Shown: positions 38,101 through 48,662 of the stretch, one piece after another | How positions within the stretch are numbered: the stretch's first letter is position 1 | Layout: every line of letters begins with the position of its first letter | Assembly: GCA_028532985.1 (NCBI GenBank) | Contig: JANCIK010000001.1 | Span: 2,108,001-2,172,000, forward strand | Source of the DNA: Stropharia rugosoannulata | Lineage: Eukaryota > Basidiomycota > Agaricomycetes > Agaricales > Strophariaceae | Direction: 5' to 3' | Length of the DNA stretch: 64,000 nt | The notes under the pieces: generated by a model | What the model was told of the DNA's origin: nothing | Database searches by the model: none | Seen by the model: only the letters and a program-made list of their open reading frames with translations | Position numbers and translations under genes: made by a program

Positions 38101-39816
38101 ACTAGGATCAATGCTCTGCATTGATCAAAGGGAGTTGTTCCAATCAGACAGGATGTTGAAGAGAGTTGGGTTGTTGTTGTGGTTCTATTTGCGAGTTTTG
38201 CTTGGCATTGTCATAGGCAGGGGGTTGGTTGCATTGGTTTGTTGGTCAAAATAGGCAATAAGATCACTAATGTCCTCTGCAGGTGTGAATAAGGGGGAGG
38301 ATCCTTCTGAAGGGTTGTTGGTGGGGATGTTAATCATAGGGGATCGTCAGTGTGCCTGTTCATGGGGTAATCTGTTTTGTTCGGGGTTGTCCCATTCCCC
38401 TCCCACCCCCCTAGAGTGTCACCCAAACCAGGTCAACCCATGTGTATAAACTGCTGATCATACAGACACACCATGCGCACATGCAGACACCCATGCAGAA
38501 ACTGTCACCAACCGGGTCATTGCATAAATACATGCATCTGCATTCTGCAGGAGTGTGTGTCTTCGGGTTACATGCCTATATTGTCCCAGGAGCATGGTCC
38601 TTCCTACTTGCAATCGTACCAGCAACTCAGTCGGTCCTTTGGTGAGTATATTGGAGTTGGGTTCAAAGCTGTAGGGCATTGGTTGGAGGGTTACTGGGAT
38701 GTCGGGGATGTGCAATGGTGGGACTTGTGTCAATATTTCGTATGGGAATACATCCCATGTTTTGTCAGGTGCTGGAGACAACCTGATCAGTCTTGGAGTA
38801 GGGGATGGAAGGGGGGAGTTCTCTAGTGGGTTTTCTTGTGGCAATGGGAGAGCATGGAATAGGTTTGGAGGAAGAGAACCGGTAGTGTCAGGGCAAGGTG
38901 TCTCGAGGAGCAGGTGTCTTGTATTCCTAATGGGAACATCTTCTTCTCCCGACAATTCGCTAGCAATGGTAGGATCTGGGTATGGTCGGTGTAGGAATCT
39001 GCGTGAATAGTACACTGAAGGGTTTCATCATTCGTGACTGGTCATTTGGAGGGCATGTTGAGCTGTTTGGATACATTGTTGGAAGTTGGGGTGTCAGTTT
39101 AGCTCCTGCCACAGCCCTTCTCTGGTTCTCATGAGAATGGCAACCTCTATCCTGTGTCTTTCAATGGTTCTGTTGACATTGTCTACATGGTTCATCATAG
39201 CAACTAATTCACTTGGGACTCCACTGGTCAACACTTGAATATTCCATCTGCAATCAGTGACCTTGACAAATTTGTCAAGAGAGAGGTACAGAGTGGGGGA
39301 TTCGATGGATTCTGAGGCAGGTGATGCAATTTCGACCTCGGGGTGTTCATTGTCTTCATCTTGGGTGAGCAGGTTTTGGTTTGCCCTGAGGTATTGTCTT
39401 GCACATTCAAGAGAGGCACAAAGGTGAGTCTGATCTTGGAGTTCTATGGGTGTTTCGTGTTCGAAGGGTTGGTTAATGATTTGGAGGATGTAGTTGATCT
39501 TGTCTATCCTTTCACAGTAGCTGAGTAGTTGTAATTCACACATTGTTTGGTCATATCAGTGGGGGTCTAACGGAACAGGGGCTTTGTAGATAGCTGCTAT
39601 TGCCAGCATTGGACAGAGCCAGTCATTTAAGCAGGGTAACAAGATATCATCCATAGTGAGGGCAAAACAGAAGCGGATGATCCAGCTAAGCAATATGCAA
39701 CGGACTTGCTCCCCGGCACAGAAGGTGTTGCCTCTGTTGGGGTAGAGTCTCCTGATGATGTCATTCAGGACGAGGTTGAGCATGGGGTTGGTGTTGGGGA
39801 AGACAAGAGAGGCCGT
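38101..39816 (-). pseudogene. 3' internal region of a gypsy-type element with an unrecognised ORF
   Basis: Lies just upstream (minus sense) of the LTR. The clearest frame runs from 39816 to 39094: SLVFPNTNPMLNLVLNDIIR, RCILLSWIIRFCFALTMDDI, a TGA at 39556-39558 (DPH/YDQTMCELQLLSYCER, possibly a former CGA), then NQPFEHETPIELQDQTHLCA, SLDKFVKVTDCRWNIQV and a helical end IERHRIEVAILMRTREGLWQ. I do not recognise the product. A second Pro-rich frame (39015-38458, VTLQPMPYSFEPNSNI) follows. No RT, integrase or chromodomain motif is seen, so assignment to the LTR element rests on position only. Confidence 0.4.
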
Positions 39817-41029
39817 TGAGAGGTCTACTGCGTAGCTAGACTCGAAATCGCGAAACACAACACACACACACACCCAGCAGAGCGAGATCCTATCCCTTAG
39901 ATCGAGCGAACGCCCTCAACTAAATGGTAGTATAATCTATGCTCTGCTCTGGTTCCCGTTCTGGGCGTGTGATGTGCGCACCTCGTGTCCTCTAGTCTTT
40001 GTAATAGCAAGTAGTGCCTGCAAGTTCGTTTGTAAGGAGGGGTTTAATTCTAGTAAATCTCGGATAGAGCCCGGTTGCTAGTGGCGTGCGCTAGGCAAAA
40101 TGATGAATGAAATAAGTTGTTTTAGCGAACGGCTTCGCTGCGCGCACTTCCGGGTCCGGTGACCTCGTGCGATGCGCGGACTCTCCAAAGTCCAACAATC
40201 CAAGACTCTCCAAAGTCTTTCACCCGGCGGTGCAGTCTCACAGTCTAAACACTACAGTGCAAGTTTCCGTACACGGTTGTACTGACTCCTCACTGAGCTC
40301 TCCAAATGACCCGGTGGTCAGAAGCTATCCAAAACTCCTATGATTCACAAACACTTCACAGTTAAAACCCTAACAAAAGCTAAACACAGCCCGCTGACGG
40401 CCTGGGACAGAACCCAGCACACAGATCTAGTGGGTAGACAATTGCTTAAATTACTATAGACAAGGATACAGGTTTATATGCGATGCGCGCATGTGTACTA
40501 ATAATAAGGTAAAGTAAATACTAGCAACGCGCGGCCAAAGGTCCGCGCATCGCTTCCGGGCTTCCCTTCGAGTGTCCTGATCCCTTGGCATTCGCTGCGC
40601 GCATGTCGTTCATTCCCTCGGGCTTTTGCGCGTCTTTTGATGTGCGCCGCCACGGTCACATGATGTGTGGACTTAGACAAATTCTGCCTTTGCGATGTGC
40701 GCATATGAGATACGCGCACAGCCCTTCACACCGCCTTTGGTATCCGCTCAGCTGTACTCACACCGCTCTTTGCTGGTGCTTAACCGTTCTACGCTTCCCT
40801 GATCGCTCGCACAGACGGCCAAACTATGCACTCTAGACTGTGCAGCTCGCTGACCAATCCTTCTCGCGATACGGTGCGCGCAGGCGCTTGTAGTCATGAT
40901 GCTCGCGCGCTGATAGCTATAGACTATGAGGCAGGCTCAACTCTAGTCCCTCTGTGTTTCCCGCGCGCAGCTATCCCACTAGCGGACCTTCTAACTGTTT
41001 ACACCCGTAGCCAAAAAGCAGCCCTGTCA
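39817..41029 (-). repeat. 1.21 kb LTR-like repeat, copy 1 (probable solo LTR)
   Basis: On the minus strand it runs TGACAGGGCTGCTTTTTGGC to GTAGACCTCTCA (TG...CA ends). The inverted copy at 51862-53073 is 1212 bp against 1213 bp. ACGG lies at both outer edges, suggesting a 4 bp target duplication. It contains a CATATAAACC TATA-like motif and is strikingly CpG-rich (GCGCGC strings) against the CpG-poor surroundings. Confidence 0.75.
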
Positions 41030-41076
41030 CCGTGGTTTGTTGGGCTTAGGCAATTAGGTTGGGTGATGATGTGTGC

Positions 41077-41356
41077 TTAGCTGGGGGTGCTTTTATTGCC
41101 TCCTGTTATCCTTTCTATTTTTAGGTTAATCACACCTTCTGTTCCTCTTGCTTCTCTTTCCCTCAGGTCTTTTTCAACTCCTGCGAGTCCTGCCGCAATG
41201 TCCTGGTAGATCTTCTTTAGAGTGTCTGCTAACTCATTAGTTTTGCTGTGTTCTTTAAATAATTTGACCAATTCTAGCACTTGCTGTAAATCTTGGGTTT
41301 GCAGTGGCCATGGGATGTCTTCTGGTGAGAGCAGTGGGGTCCTTATGCCATGCCTT
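41077..41356 (-). pseudogene. ORF fragment of unknown family
   Basis: A frame on the minus strand gives LLSPEDIPWPLQTQDLQQVL, VKLFKEHSKTNELADTLKKI and AAGLAGVEKDLREREARGTE, a helical charged peptide ending at 41077. It is cut at 41356 where a CATCACG end begins. Possibly part of the same element as the ORF at 39094-39816 before the LTR inserted. Confidence 0.35.
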
Positions 41357-43715
41357 CATCACGAAAAAGACTTTTGATTGGAGGGCACTTTAGGAAAGTG
41401 CAATCAGATTGTCAATTGATGGGGCCTTTAACTACTTTAGGATGTCATGAGATGCCTTGGCATGTCCTGGCATGCCCTGGCATGCTTTGAATTTCCATGC
41501 AACATGGGGAAATAAAGCCAGCTTGAATGACTTTTCCCACCTTCATTGTTGATTTTCAAACATTAAAATTATACACATTATGTGGGTGACATGCCCATTT
41601 AAGTACTTCAAATAGTGCAATAATTTGATTATGTAAGCCTATCCAATATCACACTAAGTCAACTACGTCCTCTAAGTTCACTTGCACTTCACTCTCATGT
41701 TTCCCACTCCCCTTCCTCAACTTTTCTTGTATGCTTAGCCTTTACTCTACTTAGGCAGTCCTTGGTGGCTGCTACCTTGTTAGATCTGGTCTAGAGCTTG
41801 GGTTTATGTCAGGAGGGTAAATGTGGATGGAATAGGCCCATCCCTATAGAGATTGCTTTATATCATTGGAACAGTGAACTGCATTTTCAAATGGTTTTTT
41901 GGTGCATCTTTAGCTCATTTATACGTTTCTAATGCATCCAAGAACATCCATAACAAACCAGTATTTGATGCATAAACTTAGCACCATCTGGAGACCCCTA
42001 TTGAAACAGTTCACCAATTTCCTTGTTGTCTGTTTCTTCCGAGCCTTTGGTGGCCCCAGATTCAGAATGTGGGCAATTATGCAATTCTAACAAGCTCAAT
42101 ATGAATGGATTTGGTCTCCTGGAAGGAGAGAACCAGCTATGTTACCCTCCTTCCCCCAATTTCCGATGTTTTATCGATTTTAAAGGTATGTGTTGGGTTT
42201 ATTGCATTGTTCTTTTCACATATGAGCTCCTGAAGATTAGGGGATTCCATCGAGTCCTTGAACATTTGATTCCAATGTCTGGAAGCTGTCCAACCGTGAT
42301 GTGCTCCTCCTGCCCCTGGACTGCCTCTGCTTGAAAGTGCAATAAGTGGCTCCAGATCCTGTCCACATTTACTCTCAATTCTTTTTGAACCTTCAAGAGA
42401 ATTTTAGTTCTCTGCAAACTGTCTCCAAGATCATGCCAATTCATTCTGTACTTGCCAAGTATCATCTTATAGAATAGTATAATTTTTGCATTTCCTGGTT
42501 TGTCTTATTAATATCTATCAAACAGTACCATTAATTGTGCAATTTAACAAGCTTGAGGGTGATCTCAATCTGTGTGTCCTCCTTCCCCTGGATAGGACAA
42601 TTTAATTCATAGGTACGCTTCTGAATATCCTGAGTGTTTCAAACCTTGGGAAAACTCACTCAACTACATAAGGTACCTGCCCCTGCGACAGCTTGATTTT
42701 TGGGGCAACCAAGTGTCCTCCATCTCAAGTTGTTGGTCAACTTCAGAGTTTTGATGTATTTCTTTGATTCTGACATAGGTTCGTCTCCAATCTCCTTAAT
42801 TCTTTCTATGATGAACTCACCTTGATTGTAGCTTACTAACAAGCCCTCAAACACTTTATCTTGTCGCTTGGAATCCAAAAAACCGCCATGTGCTCCTCCT
42901 TCCCCTCCCTCCTCCAGGTAAAGTACTTCATATCTTGGGTTCCAGTTTGTATTTTTGGCTAATTCTTTTTGGAGTCTTTTACTATATATATGTATCAACT
43001 AATCAACCAGTTTATGGCATCTGATATGCCCTCAATATCTGATGTCCCTAATGACCATATGACTACTATTGCAGACTTGAATATCATCTCTTTCCTTCAA
43101 TTTTCAACAAAGGCTTTCGCAACTTGGCATGTTCATTCACCATTTATGTGGGGTTTGAATGTGTTCCTTACACAAATTTTGAAACTCCTGGATGCCTGTA
43201 AGTAGCCATGTCCTCATCCATCTCCCTGTCTTGGACTAATTTTGCTTTAAGTCAAGAACAACTTCTTCAATTGCCTCACAGTTTTTCTGTAGCATCTTTG
43301 TGTCGATTCAAGCTTTCTAACAAGCCCTTGAATGTGTTATTCTGAACAGAATTTACATCTTCATAAGCACCCTATCACTGTGTTGTATTATATGTATCTA
43401 CATAAATACTGTATTATCTAGTCTAGTTAGAGACAATATATAAATTGTTTTGTATAAGAAGTTTGAATAGTACTTGTTAAATGGCATTATATCTAAACAT
43501 CTTTGAATGATACAAGGCACATCTGGTGGATCCTAGGATGCCTTGAGCTGCCCTGGATTGCCTTGGGAAAGTTGTACCTGGTTGTTTGCAGAGGGACCTT
43601 GCCCTGAGTGCACCTAAGGGCCCTGGCTGCTTTGCATGCCCTGGCTGCCTTAGGATCTCTAAGGCAGTGCCAGGGAGATACACAGCCCCTGGGGACAAAA
43701 GTCATTTTCCTGATG
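41357..43715. mobile_element. Putative larger CATCAGG-end element or composite (2359 bp)
   Basis: The left end CATCACGAAAAAGACTTTTG and the complement of the right end CATCAGGAAAATGACTTTTG match at 18 of 20 bases, so they look like terminal inverted repeats. The interior is AT-rich with only short minus-strand fragments (42199-42465, 42660-42998) of no recognised family. The right 196 bp are a short element also found at 60830. Could be two elements side by side. Confidence 0.45.
43520..43715 (+). repeat. 196 bp CATC-end element, copy 1
   Basis: Starts CATCTGGTGGATCCTAGGAT and ends GTCATTTTCCTGATG. The copy at 60830-61025 has the same length and differs at only a few bases. Rich in CCCTGG and CTGCC words. 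Confidence 0.85.
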
Positions 43716-44740
43716 CACAGTATATCTCCAAATTTTATAGCACAATAGAGTAGTTAAATAGCTAGCCTGCCATAAAATGAGCTTATGTGGCTGAAATAAT
43801 TTTTTCTGCAAGAGTGGTACACTGGTCAGTGCAAAAAACATTAAAAACTAGTCAAACAACACTGTTTCTAATGTTCAGACTTAACCATACTTTGTAGCCC
43901 TAAATTCCTGAGTCCTTTAAGTATATGTAAATGCCCTATATGCAGTACATATATGTTTTCTGCATTTGAAACAATTCTTTCAGTTGTTTCTATGCTAAAC
44001 TTATCCCTAACATAACCATACATTACAGGAGACATAGGTCATGAATAGAATAGCAAGTATACTATGAGATGCTTTATATTTTGGTCTAATGTTATCTTTT
44101 AAGTGTGTAGATACTGATATATGGCATTTGTATGAGCATTGTGCCATGGTATAATTGCAGATTACTATTACATGCTCTGTTTTCCTGGGGTATATCTCAT
44201 TAAACTTGTACAGTTCGCAAAATATGTGTCCTGATCACTAAAATGAGATAATAAATAGTTCAGAGTGTGTACAAGACATATATAGACTTGTCCCAAATGT
44301 TTATTTGTGGCCTCAATTTTTTGTGTCCAGAGTATAGGGAATTCCATGGACAGGAATGTATACAATCATCGTTGAGGTGTTTTACCACATTTGAAAATGA
44401 CATTCTTAAAAAGCCAATACTGTGCTTATCTCTATTAATGAGATCTAAAGATATACTTCACTACTCTCTTCCGCAGCAATTTTGAAGCAATTTGAGTGAT
44501 TTTTGCACATACTACGACATAAACAAAATGTGTGTGGACTTAGTATTTAGGAGTTCAAGGCAGGATAATCGCCAGTCTGGTCTCGCCAACCAATCACATT
44601 GCAGGATCGTTGTCAGTAACCTCTCCATGTTCTTCAAAAATCAGACATTTCCTCAGCTATACCACTTATACATGCAAAATTTTAGAAGAGAACACATATA
44701 TTGATTGTATACATATACTTTCTACCCTTACATCCAGTAA
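43716..44740. other. AT-rich stretch without recognisable gene
   Basis: Only short ORFs without motifs. No RNA gene recognised. Confidence 0.4.
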
Positions 44741-44756
44741 GATAAGACGAGAGTGC
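44741..44756 (+). repeat. Left inverted terminal repeat of copy B
   Basis: GATAAGACGAGAGTGC; partner is 51831-51847 (complement GATAAGACGAGGAGTGC). CAGGCC and GGGCCTGG blocks follow inside each end. Confidence 0.65.
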
Positions 44757-45289
44757 TCTGGCTGCACAGGCCAAGAGCAACAGGAAAGAATGAGACCTGA
44801 AGGTGGTCTCGGTTTGAGAGGAGAGAGGAAGCACCCAAACTCAGTGGATACGAGTTTCGGTGGGTTGCGGGAGGGCTGGCAAGGAGGTGCACCAAGGCGT
44901 GGGAATTGGCAAGCTGCGGCAGTGGAACAGAAGAACCGAGCATGCAACCACCAATGAAACCCAATGCATCCGGAGACCGAAGATGCACCAACGGGCACCA
45001 GCACCTGAGCACATGAGGGCCAGGGAACGCGTGCCGAAGCCGTGTGCCCGCCTGGCCACACCAAATGGAGCTGTGGCTCACAACAGGCTGGCAGGCGCAC
45101 GGAGAGGAGCGGGCACCAGTCACCCAAATGGAGTCGAGGCTCACACAACCATAGAACAACGAGATGAGCATTTATGTATTTAGAGGCAAATAGAAACTAG
45201 GTACAAAGTGTAAGCAGTCACACGGCGTAATAAGAAATGTAGAACAAATGAGACCTGAGTAAAGACAGGTGGTGAAAAGCTGAGGCAGC

Positions 45290-46734
45290 TTAGAAGTCCT
45301 CGAGATTAAAACTGGACAGGCGGCCGCCCTCTGCAAAGGCGGAAGCGAAGTCTTTGGGAATTTTCTGCCAGACGCGGAAGGCCTCGAATATCTCCGTGAG
45401 AGTATCAAGGTGTTGGCACCAATATGCCTTGGAAGTGCACATGGGAAGGATCTCCTCCATTTGCCTCCAGTAGAGAAGGAAGGCAAGGGAGGTCGAGCCC
45501 CCGGTGGCAGCGATGACTTCAGGAGGAACACCGGCAAGTAGAAGTTCAACAGCCCCTCCGATGCAGAAGCTGTGACCCAGCACATGTTCGAGGCCAGCAG
45601 CGGACCAGAATGTGTCACATGTTGAAAGGAATATATGCTTTGTGAGGAAGCGCCAACCAGATGGAGAGGAAGAGTCTGTGTATGAGAAGAATGGGGCGCA
45701 CAGAGGGACCTGCACGTTGACTGATAGGTGGTTGCACAGCGCAGCCACGGGGCAGAGCTCATTGTCTCTCGCCGTGATCACAATGTTGGCACCCTTCTTG
45801 CATGTGGACTTGGTCCACGGGATGGCAAAGCTGGCCAACTCAGCGCCATTGCAGTGATGGCGGAATGTGACCCTAAGTCATGGTAAGTAAGAGGGAAGGG
45901 TGGCCGTGCAAGGCACACTTACTGGGAAGCTCGAGTGACATGTGATCGAGTGTTAAATGCTGAGCATCTGGTGATGAGTGTTTCTCCCAAATGCTGACAG
46001 CCAAAGAATGTGACTACGGCTGTGGCCCAGATAGCTGCATGATAAGGGGTGGATATGTCCAGCCCTTTTCGCAGACAGAGCAGGTGTTCAATTGACACCG
46101 GAGCACGCAAAGGGCACGAGGTAATGGGGCTCTCGCAGTTGGCCGAGATGCGGGCCATGCAAACCCACTTGTCACTGCCATACCAAGGGGCATGGTTGGC
46201 TACATGGAAAGCATGGATGCCGGAAAGCCAGAGCTTGATGGTGCCGCCCTGCACTGTTCCGTGGTGGGCATTGGTGAATGCTGATAGCAAGAGGAATGAC
46301 GCAGGCATGCAGGCTGACTCAGGAATGTTGTGCTCATCACAGAATTGGGTGAGGTGCATGGGACCTGCAGCATATGAAGAGCGGGTTCTGAGGGCCAGGG
46401 CACCCATGATGGACATCCGGGCCATGTCTGGCAGAGGGGCAGGAAGTTCAGCAGCCCATTGCTGCTCCATGGCGTTGCCATAAGGTGTCCGCCATGCAAA
46501 TATGCAGTCGACAGCAGCCACACAGGGTCTAAGAGCGCTGGGGGTAATCTCTCTGCCCTTTGCAGGTTTGCGGGCTTTTGAGTGGAAGAGGTAGGGGTGG
46601 GATCTGCTTGGATCGGGGTAGACTGGCCCTGTGCCAGGGAAAGGCACCACCGTCATGGTCATGTATGACAGATTGAAGGCTGCGCTGTGCAGGGGGGTCA
46701 GGAAGTGGTGACAGGATGAGTCCGGGGTCTGCAA
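45290..46734 (-). pseudogene. Tyrosine recombinase of copy B with an intron; catalytic residues lost
   Basis: From ALALRTRSSYAAGPMHLTQF through GGTIKLWLSGIHAFHVANHA and VSIEHLLCLRKGLDISTPYH to FFGCQHLGETLITR, then SHVTRASQ. A 50 nt intron (45873-45922; GTAAGT donor, ACTTAG acceptor) joins to VTFRHHCNGAELASFAIPW, ITARDNELCPVAALCNHL, GLEHVLGHS-FCIGGAVELLL and LAFLLYWRQMEEILP, ending LSSFNLEDF. The first catalytic Arg (RRLGE in copy A) is His here (codon 45991-45993) and the HxxR Arg is Cys (45563-45565). The frame is otherwise open. The N-terminus overlaps the RNase H frame by about 200 bp. Confidence 0.82.
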
Positions 46735-47609
46735 GACGAGGAGGAGGGGCTTCAGGTCTTGGTCTTGGAAAACAAGAAAAAAGAGCAGGAGAGGGAGGTG
46801 AAGCAGGAGTATTCAAGGAAGTATCAATGTAAGCATGAGGAATATCAATATTGGACGTTAGAGGCAAAGACAATGGCAAAGATAAAGTAGAAATAGCAAC
46901 TGAATCTAAGTTAGAAAAGGCAGAAAGTGAGAAGTGAGAAGCAAATAAGGGATTTCGGCTGGAGGTAGGGCGCGGAGAGTCAGCGGAACGGAACACGGAC
47001 TCACTGCCTCCGGTCGGGGCATCATGTGAGGCCCGGAAGGAGAAGCAGTCACCAGGCATTAGGATAAAAGCTATTGGCCAGAGCATCTGAGCGTCTGGCA
47101 TATCAAATGAGTAGGGAAGGCGTAGCTCGGGTGGGCCCAGCTCTCCACGCAAGATTGGGTCTGCAGGGTTGTCTTCAGAATGAACATATTTGAGGACAAA
47201 GGAGATAGAAAGAGGAATGATGATTAAAAAGATGCAGCGAACTGAGTTGTTTAAATGGATGTTGGGGCTACGGCCCTTTGCCAGTGCACCCATTGTGCCT
47301 TGGTTGTCTGAATGCACCAACAGGTGGTGGTCGGACTTGCCCATGGCAGCCAACAGATAGAAGAGGAATTCAAGAGCCAGCATTTCGAGCCAGCAGATAT
47401 CTTGTCCTTCAATCTTCCAATTAGGGCAAAGTTTGTAGGCTGCCCAGAAGCCGTTAATGAGTATGCCTATGCCCCAGGAAGTAGAGGCGTCGACGAAAAG
47501 GTTGAGGTCAATAGGGGGGCCTCTAGGCTTAAGCTCACGGGAGAAGCCTGGCTTGTCGAGTTCCGCAAGCCACTACTTGAGGTCTGTCATCATGGATGTA
47601 GGGGGAAAG
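46529..47609 (-). pseudogene. RNase H part of the copy B polyprotein
   Basis: Continues the RT frame beyond the insertion: FPPTSMMTDLK, a TAG at 47573-47575 where copy A has Trp (DLAWWL), then WLAELDKPGFSREL and RNase H: LFVDASTSWGIGILINGFW, GQDICWLEMLALEF, LLVHSDNQGTMGALAKGRSP, HSEDNPADPILRGELGPPEL. Catalytic Asp/Glu residues appear intact. A Pro/Ser-rich linker runs to 46529. The single TAG is a G-to-A change from TGG. Confidence 0.78.
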
Positions 47610-48662
47610 CATCAGGAAAATCACTTTTTGGAAAAGAGACTTTTTGAGACATCTATGTGTCTCTTGGGAAATTTAGTGTCTTTTTGAGACATCAATATGT
47701 CTTTTGGTGAATTTTTTGTCTTTTTTATACTTTTAAAGGTCTCCTAGAGACTTTAGGGAAATATGTAATTCTTCCAATGTCTTTTTAGGTCTTTTTATGT
47801 CTTTTAAAGTCTTTCAATTTTTCTAAGCATTTAAATGTATTGGTGTAATTGTGTAAATCTTTTTATGTCTCTCAAAGATATTAAAAATGTCTTATAAAGT
47901 GTATTAAAAAGCCACAAAAAGACTCAAAAAGACATTTAAAGACATTAAAACCTGGGAAAAAATTGACTTGTGAATAGCTATTATCAACTATTACTTGTAA
48001 TCTACATTGTAAATCTTATATAAAATACATCTGAATATGACTAAATTCAATGACTTGTGTTGTAATAAATTAATGTAGTCTAGAGCATTACCATCATACT
48101 TGACCTGCAGTTAGATTATATACACAGGCACATGGTGTAGGGGAAAGTATGCTGGTTTTAAATCATGCATGAAGCTGTTGGTTCAATTCCTGGCAAATGC
48201 AAATTATTTCCACAACATAAGTTCCTCTCCCTATTGTACCCAAGTGAATGTGATGGTTTATTTGCCATTGTATGTCTATGTACTGTGCTGACTAATATAG
48301 TTACTTCATGACAAATCTTAAGTACAATTTAAATATATCTAATTACCTACTTACAAACACTTACAAATACAATCTAATCTATGTAGTAGTGATTTGGCTA
48401 AGATGAGGTTATGTTTTTAATGTTTTTATAAAGCAAAAATGTGACATTAAAAGACATTTAGAGACATCTAGAGACATTATGGACACATAAAAAGACATTA
48501 AAGAGACTCCTAGAGACATAAAAAAGTCTTTAAAAGTTTGATACCTGGAGACTTTGCTTTAAAAGTCTCCTAGAGACCCAGGTCTCCTGGGGTCTTTTTA
48601 AGTCTTTTTAAGTCTTTTTAAAAATTTAAAAGACTTTTTTCAAAAAAGTCTTTTTCCTGATG
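47610..48662 (+). mobile_element. Non-autonomous CATCAGG element, long type, copy 2 (1053 bp)
   Basis: Inverted, near-identical copy of 36923-37977; ends CATCAGGAAAATCAC and GTCTTTTTCCTGATG. Inserted in the RT frame of copy B; removing CATCAGG...CCTGATG exactly rejoins PWF and FPPTSMM in frame, so either no target duplication was made or it is hidden. Holds the tRNA-like module at 48133-48190. Confidence 0.85.
48133..48190 (+). ncRNA. tRNA-like pol III promoter module in CATCAGG element copy 2
   Basis: A box TGGTGTAGGGG at 48133-48143 and B box GGTTCAATTCC at 48180-48190, 36 bp apart, close to the TGGCNNAGTGG and GGTTCGANTCC consensus. Stem pairing is incomplete. It may drive or have driven pol III transcription of the element. 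Confidence 0.55.

Noticed and set aside
38458..39015. 185-codon Pro-rich minus-strand ORF as an independent gene
   Set aside because: Lies in the element region upstream of the LTR; no domain; probably degraded element sequence.
45172..45762. 196-codon minus-strand ORF
   Set aside because: Alternative frame of the tracked recombinase region, Ser/Pro/Cys-rich without motif.
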